64,000 nucleotides of DNA. It comes from Bradyrhizobium zhanjiangense. GTDB lineage: Bacteria; Pseudomonadota; Alphaproteobacteria; Rhizobiales; Xanthobacteraceae. The translations under genes and the position numbers were made by a program. Below the pieces are notes generated by a model. It had not been told where the DNA came from. It did not search any database and worked only from the letters and a program-made list of their open reading frames with translations. Shown in pieces: positions 1-8,859 of the stretch (the first letter of the stretch is position 1; each line of letters begins with the position of its first letter). The DNA lies in NCBI RefSeq assembly GCF_004114935.1, contig NZ_CP022221.1, positions 5,849,001 to 5,913,000 of the forward strand, given 5' to 3'.

Positions 1-936
1 GGCCAACGGCAGGTCACGCAGTATTTTACCCAGCTCAACACCTACAAGGTGATCCTCGAGATCCTGCCGGAGATGCAGGGCGATCTCGATAGCCTGAACA
101 AGCTCTACCTGAAGTCGCCGCTGACCGGCGAACAGGTGCCGCTGTCGACCTTCGCGACCTGGACCACCGATCCGGTCCGCCCGCTCTCGATCAGCCATCA
201 GGGTCAGTTCCCGGCGATCACGATCAGCTTCAACCTCGCGCAAGGCGTCGCGCTCGGCCAGGCCACTGAGGCCGTGCAGCGGGCGATGGTGGAGCTCGGC
301 GCGCCACCGACGCTGAATTCGAGCTTCCAGGGCACCGCGCAGGCGTTCCAGCAATCGCTCGGCACCGTGCCGCTGTTGATCCTCGCTGCGCTCGTCGTGG
401 TCTACCTGATCCTCGGCATCCTCTACGAGAGCTACATCCATCCGATCACGATCCTGTCGACCCTGCCGTCGGCCGGCGTCGGCGCGCTCGCGATCCTGAT
501 GGCGGCCGGCTTCGACTTCAGCCTGATCGCGCTGATCGGCATCATCCTCCTGATCGGCATCGTGAAGAAGAACGGCATCATGATGGTCGACTTCGCGATC
601 GTCGCCGAGCGCGACGAACACAAGACACCGGCGGAATCGATCCGCCAGGCCGCGCTGCTGCGCTTCCGCCCGATCATGATGACGACGATGGCCGCGCTGC
701 TGGGCGGCGTGCCGCTGATGCTCGGCCACGGCACCGGCGCAGAGATCCGCCAACCGCTCGGCTACGCCATGGTCGGCGGCCTGATCGTCAGCCAGGCGCT
801 GACGCTGTTCACCACGCCAGTGGTTTATCTCTATCTCGACGAGCTCAACAACTGGTTCTCGGGTTGGGGCCGTTCGGGTGACGGCGAAGGGGACGAGGCG
901 GCCGAGCGCCGCAGCGTCAAGCAAGCCGCCGAGTAA
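1..936 (+). CDS. RND efflux transporter, C-terminal part (gene cut by window start)
   Basis: This is the last 311 codons of an inner-membrane RND drug/metal exporter; the reading frame is open from base 1, so the N-terminal ~700 residues lie outside the window. The visible part holds the end of the second porter domain and the C-terminal block of transmembrane helices, including the conserved helix with NGIMMVDFAI, followed by a hydrophilic tail rich in Glu and Arg. It resembles the MdtB/MdtC branch of the hydrophobe-amphiphile family. Such pumps act as trimers with a periplasmic adaptor and an outer-membrane channel; neither partner is visible downstream, so the operon probably ends here. 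The substrate cannot be read from this fragment. Confidence 0.9.
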   Translation, partial: GQRQVTQYFTQLNTYKVILEILPEMQGDLDSLNKLYLKSPLTGEQVPLSTFATWTTDPVRPLSISHQGQFPAITISFNLAQGVALGQATEAVQRAMVELGAPPTLNSSFQGTAQAFQQSLGTVPLLILAALVVVYLILGILYESYIHPITILSTLPSAGVGALAILMAAGFDFSLIALIGIILLIGIVKKNGIMMVDFAIVAERDEHKTPAESIRQAALLRFRPIMMTTMAALLGGVPLMLGHGTGAEIRQPLGYAMVGGLIVSQALTLFTTPVVYLYLDELNNWFSGWGRSGDGEGDEAAERRSVKQAAE

Positions 937-999
937 GCTTGCGCCGCACCTTCCGCGACGCTACAGCGAGACCTCGATTCAAGCTAACGCGGTTTCGCC

Positions 1000-1569
1000 A
1001 TGCTCATGCAATCCAGACTTGTCGCCCTCGCCACCACTGTCCTGTTGTCGACCAGCGCCGCACACGCCCAGCAAGGCGCCAAGAAGAACGCCGCTTCTCC
1101 TGCCCCGGCCACGCAGCCCGCGCCTGCCCCGACGCAAGCACAGGCGGACGGCGCTCCGGGGCAGCCCGGCTGGATCGTGCGCTGCACCAGCGCGAGCCGC
1201 GAGGCGCCGCTCGAATGCGCGATGGAGCAGAACGCGGTGCTCACCAAGACCGGCCAGACCGTCATCCTGATCAACATCCGCATCGCGCCCGACACCCGCA
1301 CGCCGATTGCGCTGCTGCAATTGCCGCTCGGCCTCAACCTTCCCGTCGGCGCCAAGCTCCAGGTCGACGAGGGCAAGGCGTTCGATCTCCAGATCCAGAC
1401 CTGCGAGAACCGCGGCTGCTACGCCTCGACGCCGGTCGCGCCGGACCTGCTGGCCGCCTTGAGGTCGGGCAAGCAGTTGAAGGTCTCCTTCCAGAACATG
1501 GCCAAGGAGACGATCGCGATCCCGATGCCACTCAACGATTTCGCCGCGGCCTACGACAAGATCAAGTAA
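1000..1569 (+). CDS. invasion-associated locus B (IalB) family exported protein
   Basis: A 189-residue exported protein with a signal peptide (about residues 1-24, ending AHA), then a Pro/Ala/Gln-rich low-complexity linker to about residue 52, then a compact domain starting WIVRC. The domain keeps paired cysteines (CTSASREAPLEC and CENRGCY) and the hydrophobic strands typical of the IalB family. The family was named from Bartonella, where IalB affects erythrocyte entry; in soil alphaproteobacteria it is common and its role is unknown, so no virulence role is implied. It follows the RND gene by 63 bases and may be co-transcribed with it. Confidence 0.85.
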   Translation: MLMQSRLVALATTVLLSTSAAHAQQGAKKNAASPAPATQPAPAPTQAQADGAPGQPGWIVRCTSASREAPLECAMEQNAVLTKTGQTVILINIRIAPDTRTPIALLQLPLGLNLPVGAKLQVDEGKAFDLQIQTCENRGCYASTPVAPDLLAALRSGKQLKVSFQNMAKETIAIPMPLNDFAAAYDKIK

Positions 1570-1578
1570 CGGACACCG

Positions 1579-1941
1579 TCAGGTCGCGATGTCGCCTGCC
1601 CGAAGCAGCGTCGTGAAGCCGCCATAGATCATGCGCTTGCCATCGAACGGCATGCCGTCCATTTTCAGCCGCGGGTCCGCCATCACCTTCTTGTTGACGG
1701 CATCGCGGGTCTCCCGGTCGCGGTAGACGATCCAGGAGAAAACCACGATCTCGTCCTCCTTCGCCATGACCGCGCGCGGAAACGAGGTGAGCTCGCCATA
1801 GGGGACGTCGTCGCCGATGCATTCGACATAGTCGAGCGCGCCGTGCTCCAGCCAGAGTGCGCAGGCAGTCGTTGCCAGCGTCTTGTAGGCCTCGATCTTG
1901 TCCTTCGGCACGGCCAGCACGAAACCATCGACATAGGACAT
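1579..1941 (-). CDS. DUF1428 family protein
   Basis: A 120-residue cytoplasmic protein beginning MSYVDGFVLAVPK, the characteristic N-terminus of DUF1428, a small dimeric alpha/beta-barrel (ferredoxin-like) family of unknown function. The start is fixed by an AAGGAG ribosome site 8 bases upstream; an in-frame start 30 bases further upstream has no such site. It converges on the ialB-like gene with only 9 bases between the two stop codons. Family members often sit alone in the genome, as here, and the sequence gives no hint of a substrate. Confidence 0.85.
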   Translation of the reverse strand: MSYVDGFVLAVPKDKIEAYKTLATTACALWLEHGALDYVECIGDDVPYGELTSFPRAVMAKEDEIVVFSWIVYRDRETRDAVNKKVMADPRLKMDGMPFDGKRMIYGGFTTLLRAGDIAT

Positions 1942-2112
1942 CACGGATTCTCCTTGGGTTGTGTAACTCAAGGACGATGGAGTGCGCGGAGATCCGACCT
2001 GGAAACGCGATTTTTCAGATGAGGCAAACGGTCGCGAGCGGCGGTGCCGCCAACGAACCGCCCCTGCCGCGCAGATGCCGAGAGGTTACGACTAGAGAAA
2101 GAGCGCCGGAAC

Positions 2113-2186
2113 TGGCTGGGGAACCTGGATTCGAACCAAGACAAACAGAGTCAGAGTCTGTTGTGCTACCGTTACACCATTCCCCA
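2113..2186 (-). tRNA. tRNA-Gln (anticodon CTG)
   Basis: On the minus strand the 74 bases fold as a complete tRNA: acceptor stem TGGGGAA pairing with TTCCCCA, discriminator G and encoded CCA; a D arm with GGTGTAACGGTAGC; an anticodon stem ACAGA/TCTGT enclosing loop CTCTGAC with anticodon CTG; and a T arm with GGTTCGAATCC. It decodes CAG. No phage or island sequence is visible at its 3' end (lower coordinates), so there is no sign that it serves as an integration site here. Confidence 0.97.
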
Positions 2187-2219
2187 CCGAAGTGCTTGAT
2201 ATCGCTAAGCTTTCTTCGG

Positions 2220-2251
2220 AAGTTTTGCAAGGCCGGCTGAAAGTTTTGCAA
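2220..2251. repeat. 11-bp direct repeat, 21-bp period, upstream of tRNA-Gln
   Basis: AAGTTTTGCAA occurs at 2220-2230 and again, identical, at 2241-2251. The start-to-start distance of 21 bases is two helical turns. The pair lies just upstream of the tRNA gene on the minus strand, where it reads TTGCAAAACTT. It may be a protein-binding pair or part of the tRNA promoter region; only the repeat itself is seen. Confidence 0.45.
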
Positions 2252-2388
2252 ATCAGCGGCTCGCAGGCCGGTCATATAGCTGCGCCAGCGTTGGCGGTCT
2301 AGTCCTTCTGTGAACATCGGGGCTGTAAGTAGGAGCGCCTTAGTTGGCGGCCTTGTCCTGTTTAATTCCGCTCACGGATGCGACGAAA

Positions 2389-2480
2389 AGGCCTCAGCTC
2401 CAGGCAATGGGATGAGCTGAGGCCTCCAGAAAAATGGCCCCAGCTCGCGGGGATATTGGGGGGCATTGGAGCTGGGGCCA
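2389..2480. repeat. two adjacent long hairpins sharing a CAGCTC core
   Basis: Two perfect 12-bp inverted repeats lie side by side: 2389-2400 with 2414-2425 (AGGCCTCAGCTC/GAGCTGAGGCCT, 13-base loop), and 2435-2446 with 2469-2480 (TGGCCCCAGCTC/GAGCTGGGGCCA, 22-base loop). Because the arms share a core, the right arm of the first can also pair with the left arm of the second (11 positions, one mismatch, 9-base loop), giving a mutually exclusive third hairpin. No protein gene overlaps convincingly. This could be a structured small RNA, an attenuator-like leader or a palindromic repeat element. Confidence 0.6.
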
Positions 2481-2565
2481 ATCGGGGTCACCCTTTGGGA
2501 AGGGCATCGGGAAAACTTGGCAATCGCACCGGTTTTGCGAAAGGACAGCACGCAAGACTGATCAT

Positions 2566-2783
2566 TGAACTGGCTGCGGGGGGCGCTCGTTCCTAAAAAT
2601 CGAGAGCGCCACCCCCTCATCGACCCTCTATGGTTATCTGCTCGAACGCGACGGCTTCAACCAGGAGGCAACCGTCCACTGTGTGGGTTCTACACGGCAA
2701 GGCGTATGCTTAAAGCACGCTGGTTAGAAAAGGTGGGGAGTCGATACGCGCTGACTCCGGAGGCTCTGCGGCAATTGCGCTGA
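2566..2783 (+). pseudogene. possible decayed gene fragment (winged-helix-like tail)
   Basis: The stretch 2187-2915 has no intact gene. Near its middle one frame reads LYGYLLERDGFNQEA before a stop, and a second frame then ends with RMLKARWLEKVGSRYALTP, which looks like the tail of a winged-helix protein. Neither frame has a good ribosome site or full domain. I read this as a remnant of a former gene, but chance open frames in GC-rich DNA are a real alternative. Confidence 0.2.
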
Positions 2784-2915
2784 TCAGCTCATAAGATCGG
2801 CGCGAGCTTGGAGCGATCGCGATGCGCCGTCTCATCTTGAGAGGAACGTCGAGGTCATTGACTGCATTGAGTCAAGCGCGGCTCAAGCAGCCGCCTCCAC
2901 CTTTAGGAGCGAACG

Positions 2916-3161
2916 GTGTCGAGATCACCGGTTTCGAGGGACGAGCTTGAGCGAATTGCGCTGCAGGAGATCCGGAGTTTTCCAGGCACAGAAAAGGTCG
3001 TCTCCATCGAAGTTGAATTCGGGCCAGATTACCGACCCGGTACCTCGGACTGGAAGCTGCATGTCATCGCACAGGAAGGCTGCGATCTTGCACGCGTTCA
3101 ATACGCAGCAAAGACTACAAGCGACCGGCTCAAACGTCGCTATGAGATCCGTTTAAACTAA
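2916..3161 (+). CDS. small conserved-looking hypothetical protein
   Basis: An 81-residue hydrophilic protein with no signal peptide or membrane segment. It starts at GTG with an AGGAG site 6 bases upstream (TTTAGGAGCGAACGGTG). The sequence is a balanced mix of charged and hydrophobic residues, with a predicted strand-rich centre (VVSIEVEFGPDY, WKLHVIAQEG) and a basic C-terminal helix (SDRLKRRYEI), consistent with a folded small domain. I do not recognise the family. It stands alone, convergent with the Tyr/Gly-rich gene beyond a shared hairpin. Confidence 0.65.
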   Translation: MSRSPVSRDELERIALQEIRSFPGTEKVVSIEVEFGPDYRPGTSDWKLHVIAQEGCDLARVQYAAKTTSDRLKRRYEIRLN

Positions 3162-3272
3162 TTTCTGATCAAGCCGATTATCACCGATTATCAAGAGGAC
3201 GGCCCCGGAGCTGCTGCTTCTTGCCGATCAGCGTCGCAAGATTCGACATCTCACGATTCCCAATCCGGCATT

Positions 3273-3299
3273 GAAGGGCCGCTTCGAAAGCGGCCCTTC
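3273..3299. terminator. hairpin between convergent genes
   Basis: GAAGGGCCGCTT and AAGCGGCCCTTC form a 12-bp stem with a 3-base loop. It lies just beyond the stop of the minus-strand Tyr/Gly-rich gene and 110 bases past the stop of the plus-strand gene. There is no clear T-run on either side, so a terminator role is inferred from position and stem strength. Confidence 0.6.
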
Positions 3300-3304
3300 G
3301 TCGT

Positions 3305-3622
3305 TCACCAACTGCGGGTGCCGAAGCTGAAGCCGATGCTCGGGCCGCCGCCATAGTAGCCGTAGCCGCGATCGTAATATCCTGGACCGCCGTAATAGCC
3401 ATAGCTGCGGCGGACCACATAGCCGTCGTCACCGCCGTAGTAGCGCTGGACGTAACGAGGGCCGCGGGTCCGGTAGCAGCGGCCGTACTCGTTGCAAACT
3501 AGGCGCACCTGCTGGATGTCCGAGACCTCGGTCGAACCGACGGCGGTCGGATTGAGCGGGGCGGCCGCCGCGGCGGATCCCAAAAGGGTGGCTGCGAGGA
3601 ATCCCAGTCCGATAGCTTTCAT
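3305..3622 (-). CDS. small secreted Gly/Tyr-rich protein
   Basis: A 105-residue protein with a clear signal peptide (MKAIGLGFLAATLLGSAAAAA), a short middle region with two cysteines (RLVCNEYGRCYR) and a C-terminal half made almost entirely of Gly, Tyr, Arg and Asp (repeated YGYYGG, GYGYYGGG). An AGGAG site precedes the ATG. Small Gly/Tyr-rich exported proteins of this layout are abundant in Bradyrhizobium and have no assigned function; the two cysteines probably form a disulphide in the periplasm. It appears monocistronic, ending at the strong hairpin just downstream. Confidence 0.8.
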   Translation of the reverse strand: MKAIGLGFLAATLLGSAAAAAPLNPTAVGSTEVSDIQQVRLVCNEYGRCYRTRGPRYVQRYYGGDDGYVVRRSYGYYGGPGYYDRGYGYYGGGPSIGFSFGTRSW

Positions 3623-4092
3623 AGTCGTTTCTCCTATTTGGCAAGTTCAGTCGATCTCTTCGATGATGCGACGCTCACGGGGGGCGCGATGTAGGTCCGC
3701 TCTCCCGATCGATCTACCGATACTCCCGCAACGTCGGCGCAGACCTCCTCGGGAAGGCCTCGATCTCCATGCCTTCGAGCACGCTTTCGCCCGTGCGGCT
3801 TTCGGTACGCACCGTGCAGCCTGTGGTCCACTGCTCCCGAGACAGGGCGCGCCTGGACATCGCCGTGGAGCGGCCCGAGTACGGCAATCTGCAGACCTCC
3901 AGAATGCAAGTAGCCTACAACACCCGACAGGATCGCGGGTTCCTTTATCGGGAAAGTTCGGCACCTCGCGCACACTCTGCCAAGAGAATTAATCCCCTCT
4001 CGCAGCAGTCCGCCTCAGCACGACCGGGAACATTCGGAACTTTTACTACTCTCCAGTTGCGTGACTATTCTTGATTGAATGGAGGAGCGCTT
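3623..4092. other. 470-base stretch without a supported gene
   Basis: Several short frames on both strands overlap here (roughly 3634-3975 minus and 3769-4074 plus), but none has a convincing ribosome site, domain or family resemblance, and their reading frames exclude one another. The last ~40 bases carry the GGAGGAG ribosome site and probable promoter of the next small gene. I see no repeat or RNA structure. Confidence 0.5.
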
Positions 4093-4318
4093 ATGAAAAA
4101 ACTGATCGTGTGCGGAGCCCTTGCCGCTTTCGCTCTTGGCAATCAGGCAGCTGGCTGCCGAATTTTACATTGCGCGTGATGCTACGACTAAGAAGTGCAC
4201 AGTCGTAGATACTAAGCCGACGACGACCACCACGACAGTCGTTGGTGACGGCGTCTACAAAACCAAGACGGAAGCCGAGGCCGCCGTGAAGACCGTCAAG
4301 GTCTGCACCGAGCAGTAA
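4093..4318 (+). pseudogene. frameshifted small exported protein (paralogue family common in Bradyrhizobium)
   Basis: A GGAGGAG site and ATG open a frame encoding a signal peptide (MKKLIVCGALAAFALGNQAA) that stops after 28 codons at 4177-4179. The mature part continues in another frame as AAEFYIARDATTKKCTVVD, then a run of threonines (KPTTTTTTVVGDG) and a C-terminal KVCTEQ, ending at 4318. Removing one base near 4150-4155 would join the signal peptide and mature domain into a ~74-residue protein of a type found in many copies in this genus. The mature region looks unmutated, so the lesion is recent, a sequencing error, or bypassed. Confidence 0.75.
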
Positions 4319-4341
4319 GGATTTGATCGACTTGTGACGTC

Positions 4342-4369
4342 AACGGCCCGCTTGGCGGGCCGTTTTCTT
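4342..4369 (+). terminator. Rho-independent terminator
   Basis: AACGGCCCGC and GCGGGCCGTT form a perfect 10-bp stem with a 3-base loop, followed by TTTCTTC. It lies 23 bases past the stop of the frameshifted small gene and is the textbook arrangement for ending its transcript. Confidence 0.85.
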
Positions 4370-4467
4370 CACGACTGAGTGGCGGAGAATGACGTCCATC
4401 GTCGAACTCCTCTTCCTGAGGACGACAAACCGGGAGCTTCCATCGGCAAGCAGCGAGCCTTTGGCGC

Positions 4468-5439
4468 TTAGTCCAGCTTGATGTTCGCCGCCTCGATCAC
4501 CTTCTTCCAGCGCGCCGTCTCAGCGGTGATGTAGGCCGCGAACGGCTCGGAATCGACCGCGACCGCAGTGGCGCCGAGCTCGGCCAATTTCTGCACCGTG
4601 TCCGGCTGCTGCATGAAGGCGCGGATCTCGGCGGAGAGCTTTTCGACGATCGGTTTCGGCGTTCCGGCCGGGACGAAGAAGCCGTGCCAGGCCACGGCCT
4701 CGAAGCCCGGCAGGAATTCGGCGACGGCGGGAGCTTCGGGATCGAAGGCGGCCCGCTTCGGCGTCGCGGTCGCGAGCAGTGCGAGCTGGCCGGTCTTCAC
4801 CTGCGGCAGCAACAGCGGCACGTTGTCGAAGGCGAGATCGATCTGGCCGCTCAACAGGTCCGTCAGCATCTGGCTGGAGCCCTTGTAGGGTACGTGCACC
4901 ATCTTGGTGCCGGTCATCTGCTGAAACAGCTCGGCGGCCAGATGCTGCGAGGTGCCGACGCCGGCCGAGCCGAACGAGACCTTGTCCGGATTCGCCTTCA
5001 GATAAGCGATCAGCTCCGGCACGGTGCGTGCCTTGATCTTGTTGGGGTTCACGACAAGCACGTTTGGCACGACGCTGATCTGGGCAACCGGCGCAAGATC
5101 CTTGTCCGGCTGGTAGCTGAGCTTCGGACCAAAGAGCGACGGGTTGATCGCGAGCGCGGACGTGCTCGCAAGCCCGAGCGTGATGCCGTCAGGCGCCGAC
5201 TTCGCCAGCCGCGTCACGCCGAGGATCGAGCCGGCGCCACCGACATTCTCGACCACGAACGGCTTACCGAACTTCGCTTGCAAATGGTTGGAGACCATGC
5301 GGGCGAAGATATCGGCGGTACCGCCGGCGGCGAACGGAACGATCACCGTCACCTGCTTGGATGGATAACCGTCCTGGGCCTTTGCCGGCGAGGTCGCCAG
5401 CAGCATGAGTGAGGCAAGAACAAGCCACATCGATCTCAT
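4468..5439 (-). CDS. Bug/TctC-family tripartite tricarboxylate transport binding protein
   Basis: A 323-residue periplasmic solute receptor. The signal peptide runs to about residue 22 (ending AKA); the mature start DGYPSKQVTVIVPFAAGGTAD is the hallmark of the Bug family, whose AGG loop contacts the ligand carboxylate. The start with AGAGGAA upstream is preferred over an in-frame start 25 codons earlier. Bug proteins normally deliver carboxylates to a TctAB membrane pair, but no tctA or tctB is nearby, so it is an orphan receptor that must share a permease or act as a sensor. It is transcribed in the same direction as the sugar-acid genes upstream of it, which suggests a carboxylated ligand. 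Confidence 0.9.
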   Translation of the reverse strand: MRSMWLVLASLMLLATSPAKAQDGYPSKQVTVIVPFAAGGTADIFARMVSNHLQAKFGKPFVVENVGGAGSILGVTRLAKSAPDGITLGLASTSALAINPSLFGPKLSYQPDKDLAPVAQISVVPNVLVVNPNKIKARTVPELIAYLKANPDKVSFGSAGVGTSQHLAAELFQQMTGTKMVHVPYKGSSQMLTDLLSGQIDLAFDNVPLLLPQVKTGQLALLATATPKRAAFDPEAPAVAEFLPGFEAVAWHGFFVPAGTPKPIVEKLSAEIRAFMQQPDTVQKLAELGATAVAVDSEPFAAYITAETARWKKVIEAANIKLD

Positions 5440-5503
5440 CGAAGTTTCCTCTGTTTTCAGTGTTGTTGATTGGTGCCGCGAACGAGCGGCGGAGATGGCT
5501 AAA

Positions 5504-5574
5504 GCGCGATGCATCGCGCCTTAGCTTATTGTTTGAGCATGATCTTTTCGGAAAACCACTATCCGGATCATGCT
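5504..5574. repeat. intergenic palindromic repeat element
   Basis: Two inverted repeats fill the gap between the Bug gene and the alcohol dehydrogenase gene: a perfect 16-bp palindrome GCGCGATGCATCGCGC at 5504-5519, and AGCATGATC paired with GATCATGCT at 5536-5544 and 5566-5574, with an inner TTTTCGGAAAA segment. Elements of this look are scattered between genes in Bradyrhizobium and Rhodopseudomonas genomes. It may stabilise or end the mRNA of the upstream operon. Confidence 0.6.
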
Positions 5575-6705
5575 TTAGAACGCGACCTCGTACATGTTCA
5601 GGATCGCATCCCGGCTAAGGTCGCGCGGATTGTTGTCGAGCAGGCGGCGAATGGCGTGCGCCTCGTCGGCCATGACGCCGAGGTCGTCCCTGGGCACGCC
5701 GAGAGCCGACAGCCGCATCTCGATACCGAGATCGGCGCAGAACTTGTAGGTTGCGTCGAACGCCAGCTTTGCATCGCCCTGCTTCGGCAATCCAAGTGCC
5801 TGGAGCACCGCGACGGTCTTCGCCTCCACGGCCGGCATGTTGAAGGCCAGCGTGTGCGGGAAGATCACCGCGCAGGCGAGCCCATGCGCCACATGGTGAC
5901 GCGTGCCGAGCGGATACGCGACCGCATGGCCGGCGGTCGTATTCACCGGCCCGAGGCAATAGCCGCCATAGAGCGAGGCCAGCGCCAGGCCGGCACGCGC
6001 CTCGCGATCGCTACCATCGACCACCGCCCGCTTGAGATACTGCCCAACCAGCCGCGCGCCTTCGCGCGCATAGAGGTCGATCGTGGGATGCGCCTTGCGG
6101 CTGGTGTAGGCCTCGACGCAATGCGCCAGCGCATCGACGCCGGTCGCTGCGGTGACCTCTTTCGGCACCGTCATTGTCAGATCCGGATCGACGATGGCGA
6201 TGTCAGCCAGCATGAAGCGGCTCTGCACCGCCTGCTTGTTCTGGCTCACGGGGTCGGTGACGAGCGCTCGGGTGCCGGCTTCGCTGCCGGTGCCCGAGGT
6301 GGTGGGAATCTGCATCAGCGCCACGCTGCGACCGGCCACCTTCTCCGGCCCAACGATGTCGGCGAAGGCCACGTCGTTCGTGCACATCACCGCCACCAGC
6401 TTGGCCAGATCCATCGCGCTGCCGCCGCCGAAGCCGACCACGAGATCGGGCTTGACGTCGCGCGCTATCGCGACCGCCTTCTCAAGATTAGGCAGGTCCG
6501 GCTCGGGCTTCACATCGCCGAACACCTTCACGGCACCCGGCAGCGCCAGCGTGTCGACGCGACGCGCGTTGAACGGGTCCGAAATCACCAGCGGCCGTTT
6601 GGCGCCGATCCGTTCGGCGAAGCGTGCCGCGGCGGCGATCGTACCGCAGCCAAACTCCAGGATAGAGGGGCGAAGAATTTCAATGGGCGTGAAGGCGTTG
6701 GTCAT
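5575..6705 (-). CDS. iron-containing alcohol dehydrogenase
   Basis: A 376-residue group III (Fe-dependent) alcohol dehydrogenase. An N-terminal nucleotide-binding half carries GGGSAMDLAK (about residue 96) and a TTSGTGSEA stretch; the C-terminal half carries the metal-binding histidines in DALAHCVEAY and HAVAYPLGTRHHVAHG. These enzymes interconvert alcohols and aldehydes or ketones with NAD(P); maleylacetate reductases share the fold. The start MTNAF is chosen because the longer frame runs into the preceding gene. It lies 13 bases downstream of the pdxA-like gene in one operon and likely oxidises a hydroxy-acid intermediate; the exact substrate is not readable. Confidence 0.9.
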   Translation of the reverse strand: MTNAFTPIEILRPSILEFGCGTIAAAARFAERIGAKRPLVISDPFNARRVDTLALPGAVKVFGDVKPEPDLPNLEKAVAIARDVKPDLVVGFGGGSAMDLAKLVAVMCTNDVAFADIVGPEKVAGRSVALMQIPTTSGTGSEAGTRALVTDPVSQNKQAVQSRFMLADIAIVDPDLTMTVPKEVTAATGVDALAHCVEAYTSRKAHPTIDLYAREGARLVGQYLKRAVVDGSDREARAGLALASLYGGYCLGPVNTTAGHAVAYPLGTRHHVAHGLACAVIFPHTLAFNMPAVEAKTVAVLQALGLPKQGDAKLAFDATYKFCADLGIEMRLSALGVPRDDLGVMADEAHAIRRLLDNNPRDLSRDAILNMYEVAF

Positions 6706-6718
6706 CGTGCGTTCGATC

Positions 6719-7752
<1,034 letters not shown>

Positions 7753-7756
<4 letters not shown>

Positions 7757-8859
7757 GTCGGACTCCTCATGTTGAGCAAATGATTGTCCCGAAGCAGATC
7801 GCGCCAGAGCTCGCTGGGGCCGAATGCACCGGACTTCGAGATGACGTCCACTCCGGCCCACCGGCCGCCCTGCAAGATCGAGCGCGGCAACCCCGGCACG
7901 ATACGTCCCGTCACCTGGAGCGCATGCGCGCCTAGTGTAACGCACGCCGCCTTCAGGGTCTCGCCGCCAGCAGCGATCAGCGTGCCCGGAGGTTGGAGCG
8001 CCGCGATCAGCGCCGCCATTTCGCGCGCGATCCGCTGCGCCGCCTCCGCGCGCGTCAGGCCGTCGGCGAGAGAGAATTTAACCAGCGCCACGGCGTCATC
8101 GGCCAGCTTGCGCCGCACAGGCGCCGCGCCCTCGCCTTCCGCAAGCGCGATGGTTGCCTCGCCGCACGCAGCCAGCTGAGACGCAGTCGCGGGTTGATCC
8201 GAGCCGAACAGCCCCAGCACCGGCAGCTTCAATTGGCTCGGCGCATCGGCGCGATGGCTGCGGGCGAGCGCGCCGGCGAGCCCACCGCTGCCGCACCATA
8301 GCACGGGTCCCGGCATGCGCCGTCCCATCTCGACGACCCGATCGAGGTCGATGTCGCTTTCGGCGTCGAAGACCTGAACGCCGGCCTGCGACAGCGTGTC
8401 GGCCCCGCCCTGCCGGGCCTCGATGCCTTCCTGCCGCAGCTGGGCAAGCAGATTGTCGCCGACGCGGTGCCACTCGCCTTGCACCGTGCGCGCAAATTGC
8501 TGGCCACCCACGGTGCGCCGCCCCTGATAGTCGAAGGCGGGCGCGACCACGCAGGACGCCCAATCGCCACCGCGCAGGCAGGCGCTGAGCTCGGCCGCCC
8601 ACGCGCCGCGAAGGAGGCTATCGACTTTCTTGTAGGCGATCGTCGCCCCGCGGAGCAGCGGCGCCAGTCGTCCAACGATCTCGATGCTCTCGGCTTTGGA
8701 ACGTTCGCGTGTGCCGCTGTCGATCGCCAGGCTTTGAGAGCCCTGCGCCGCAGACGCTTCCGGCCAGGTGACGTCGAACGGCCCGCAGAGGCCGACGAAC
8801 TCCGCCGCGGCGTCGAGCGCACCGGTGAGGTCGTCGGCAAGCAGGCGGACGCTGATCAT
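7753..8859 (-). CDS. DUF1537 four-carbon acid sugar kinase
   Basis: A 368-residue kinase of the DUF1537 (OtnK/DtnK) family, which phosphorylates four-carbon sugar acids such as D-threonate, D-erythronate or 3-oxo-tetronates using ATP. The N-terminal sugar-binding domain begins with the signature DDLTGALD; the C-terminal nucleotide-binding domain contains AAGGETLKA and GLPRSILQGG. It is a little shorter than typical members (about 420 residues). It overlaps the upstream FAD dehydrogenase and the downstream pdxA2-like gene by 4 bases each, so all three are translationally coupled and should act in one pathway. Confidence 0.88.

Noticed and set aside
2113..2186. tRNA-Gln as an island attachment site
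   Set aside because: No integrase, no duplicated tRNA 3' end in the surrounding sequence and no change in gene style nearby.
2378..2596. Plus-strand 72-codon frame across the twin hairpins
   Set aside because: It translates straight through two perfect palindromes, and has no ribosome site; RNA or repeat structure explains the sequence better.
3634..4074. Three overlapping frames of about 100 codons on both strands
   Set aside because: They exclude one another, none has a ribosome site or domain, and composition does not favour any.
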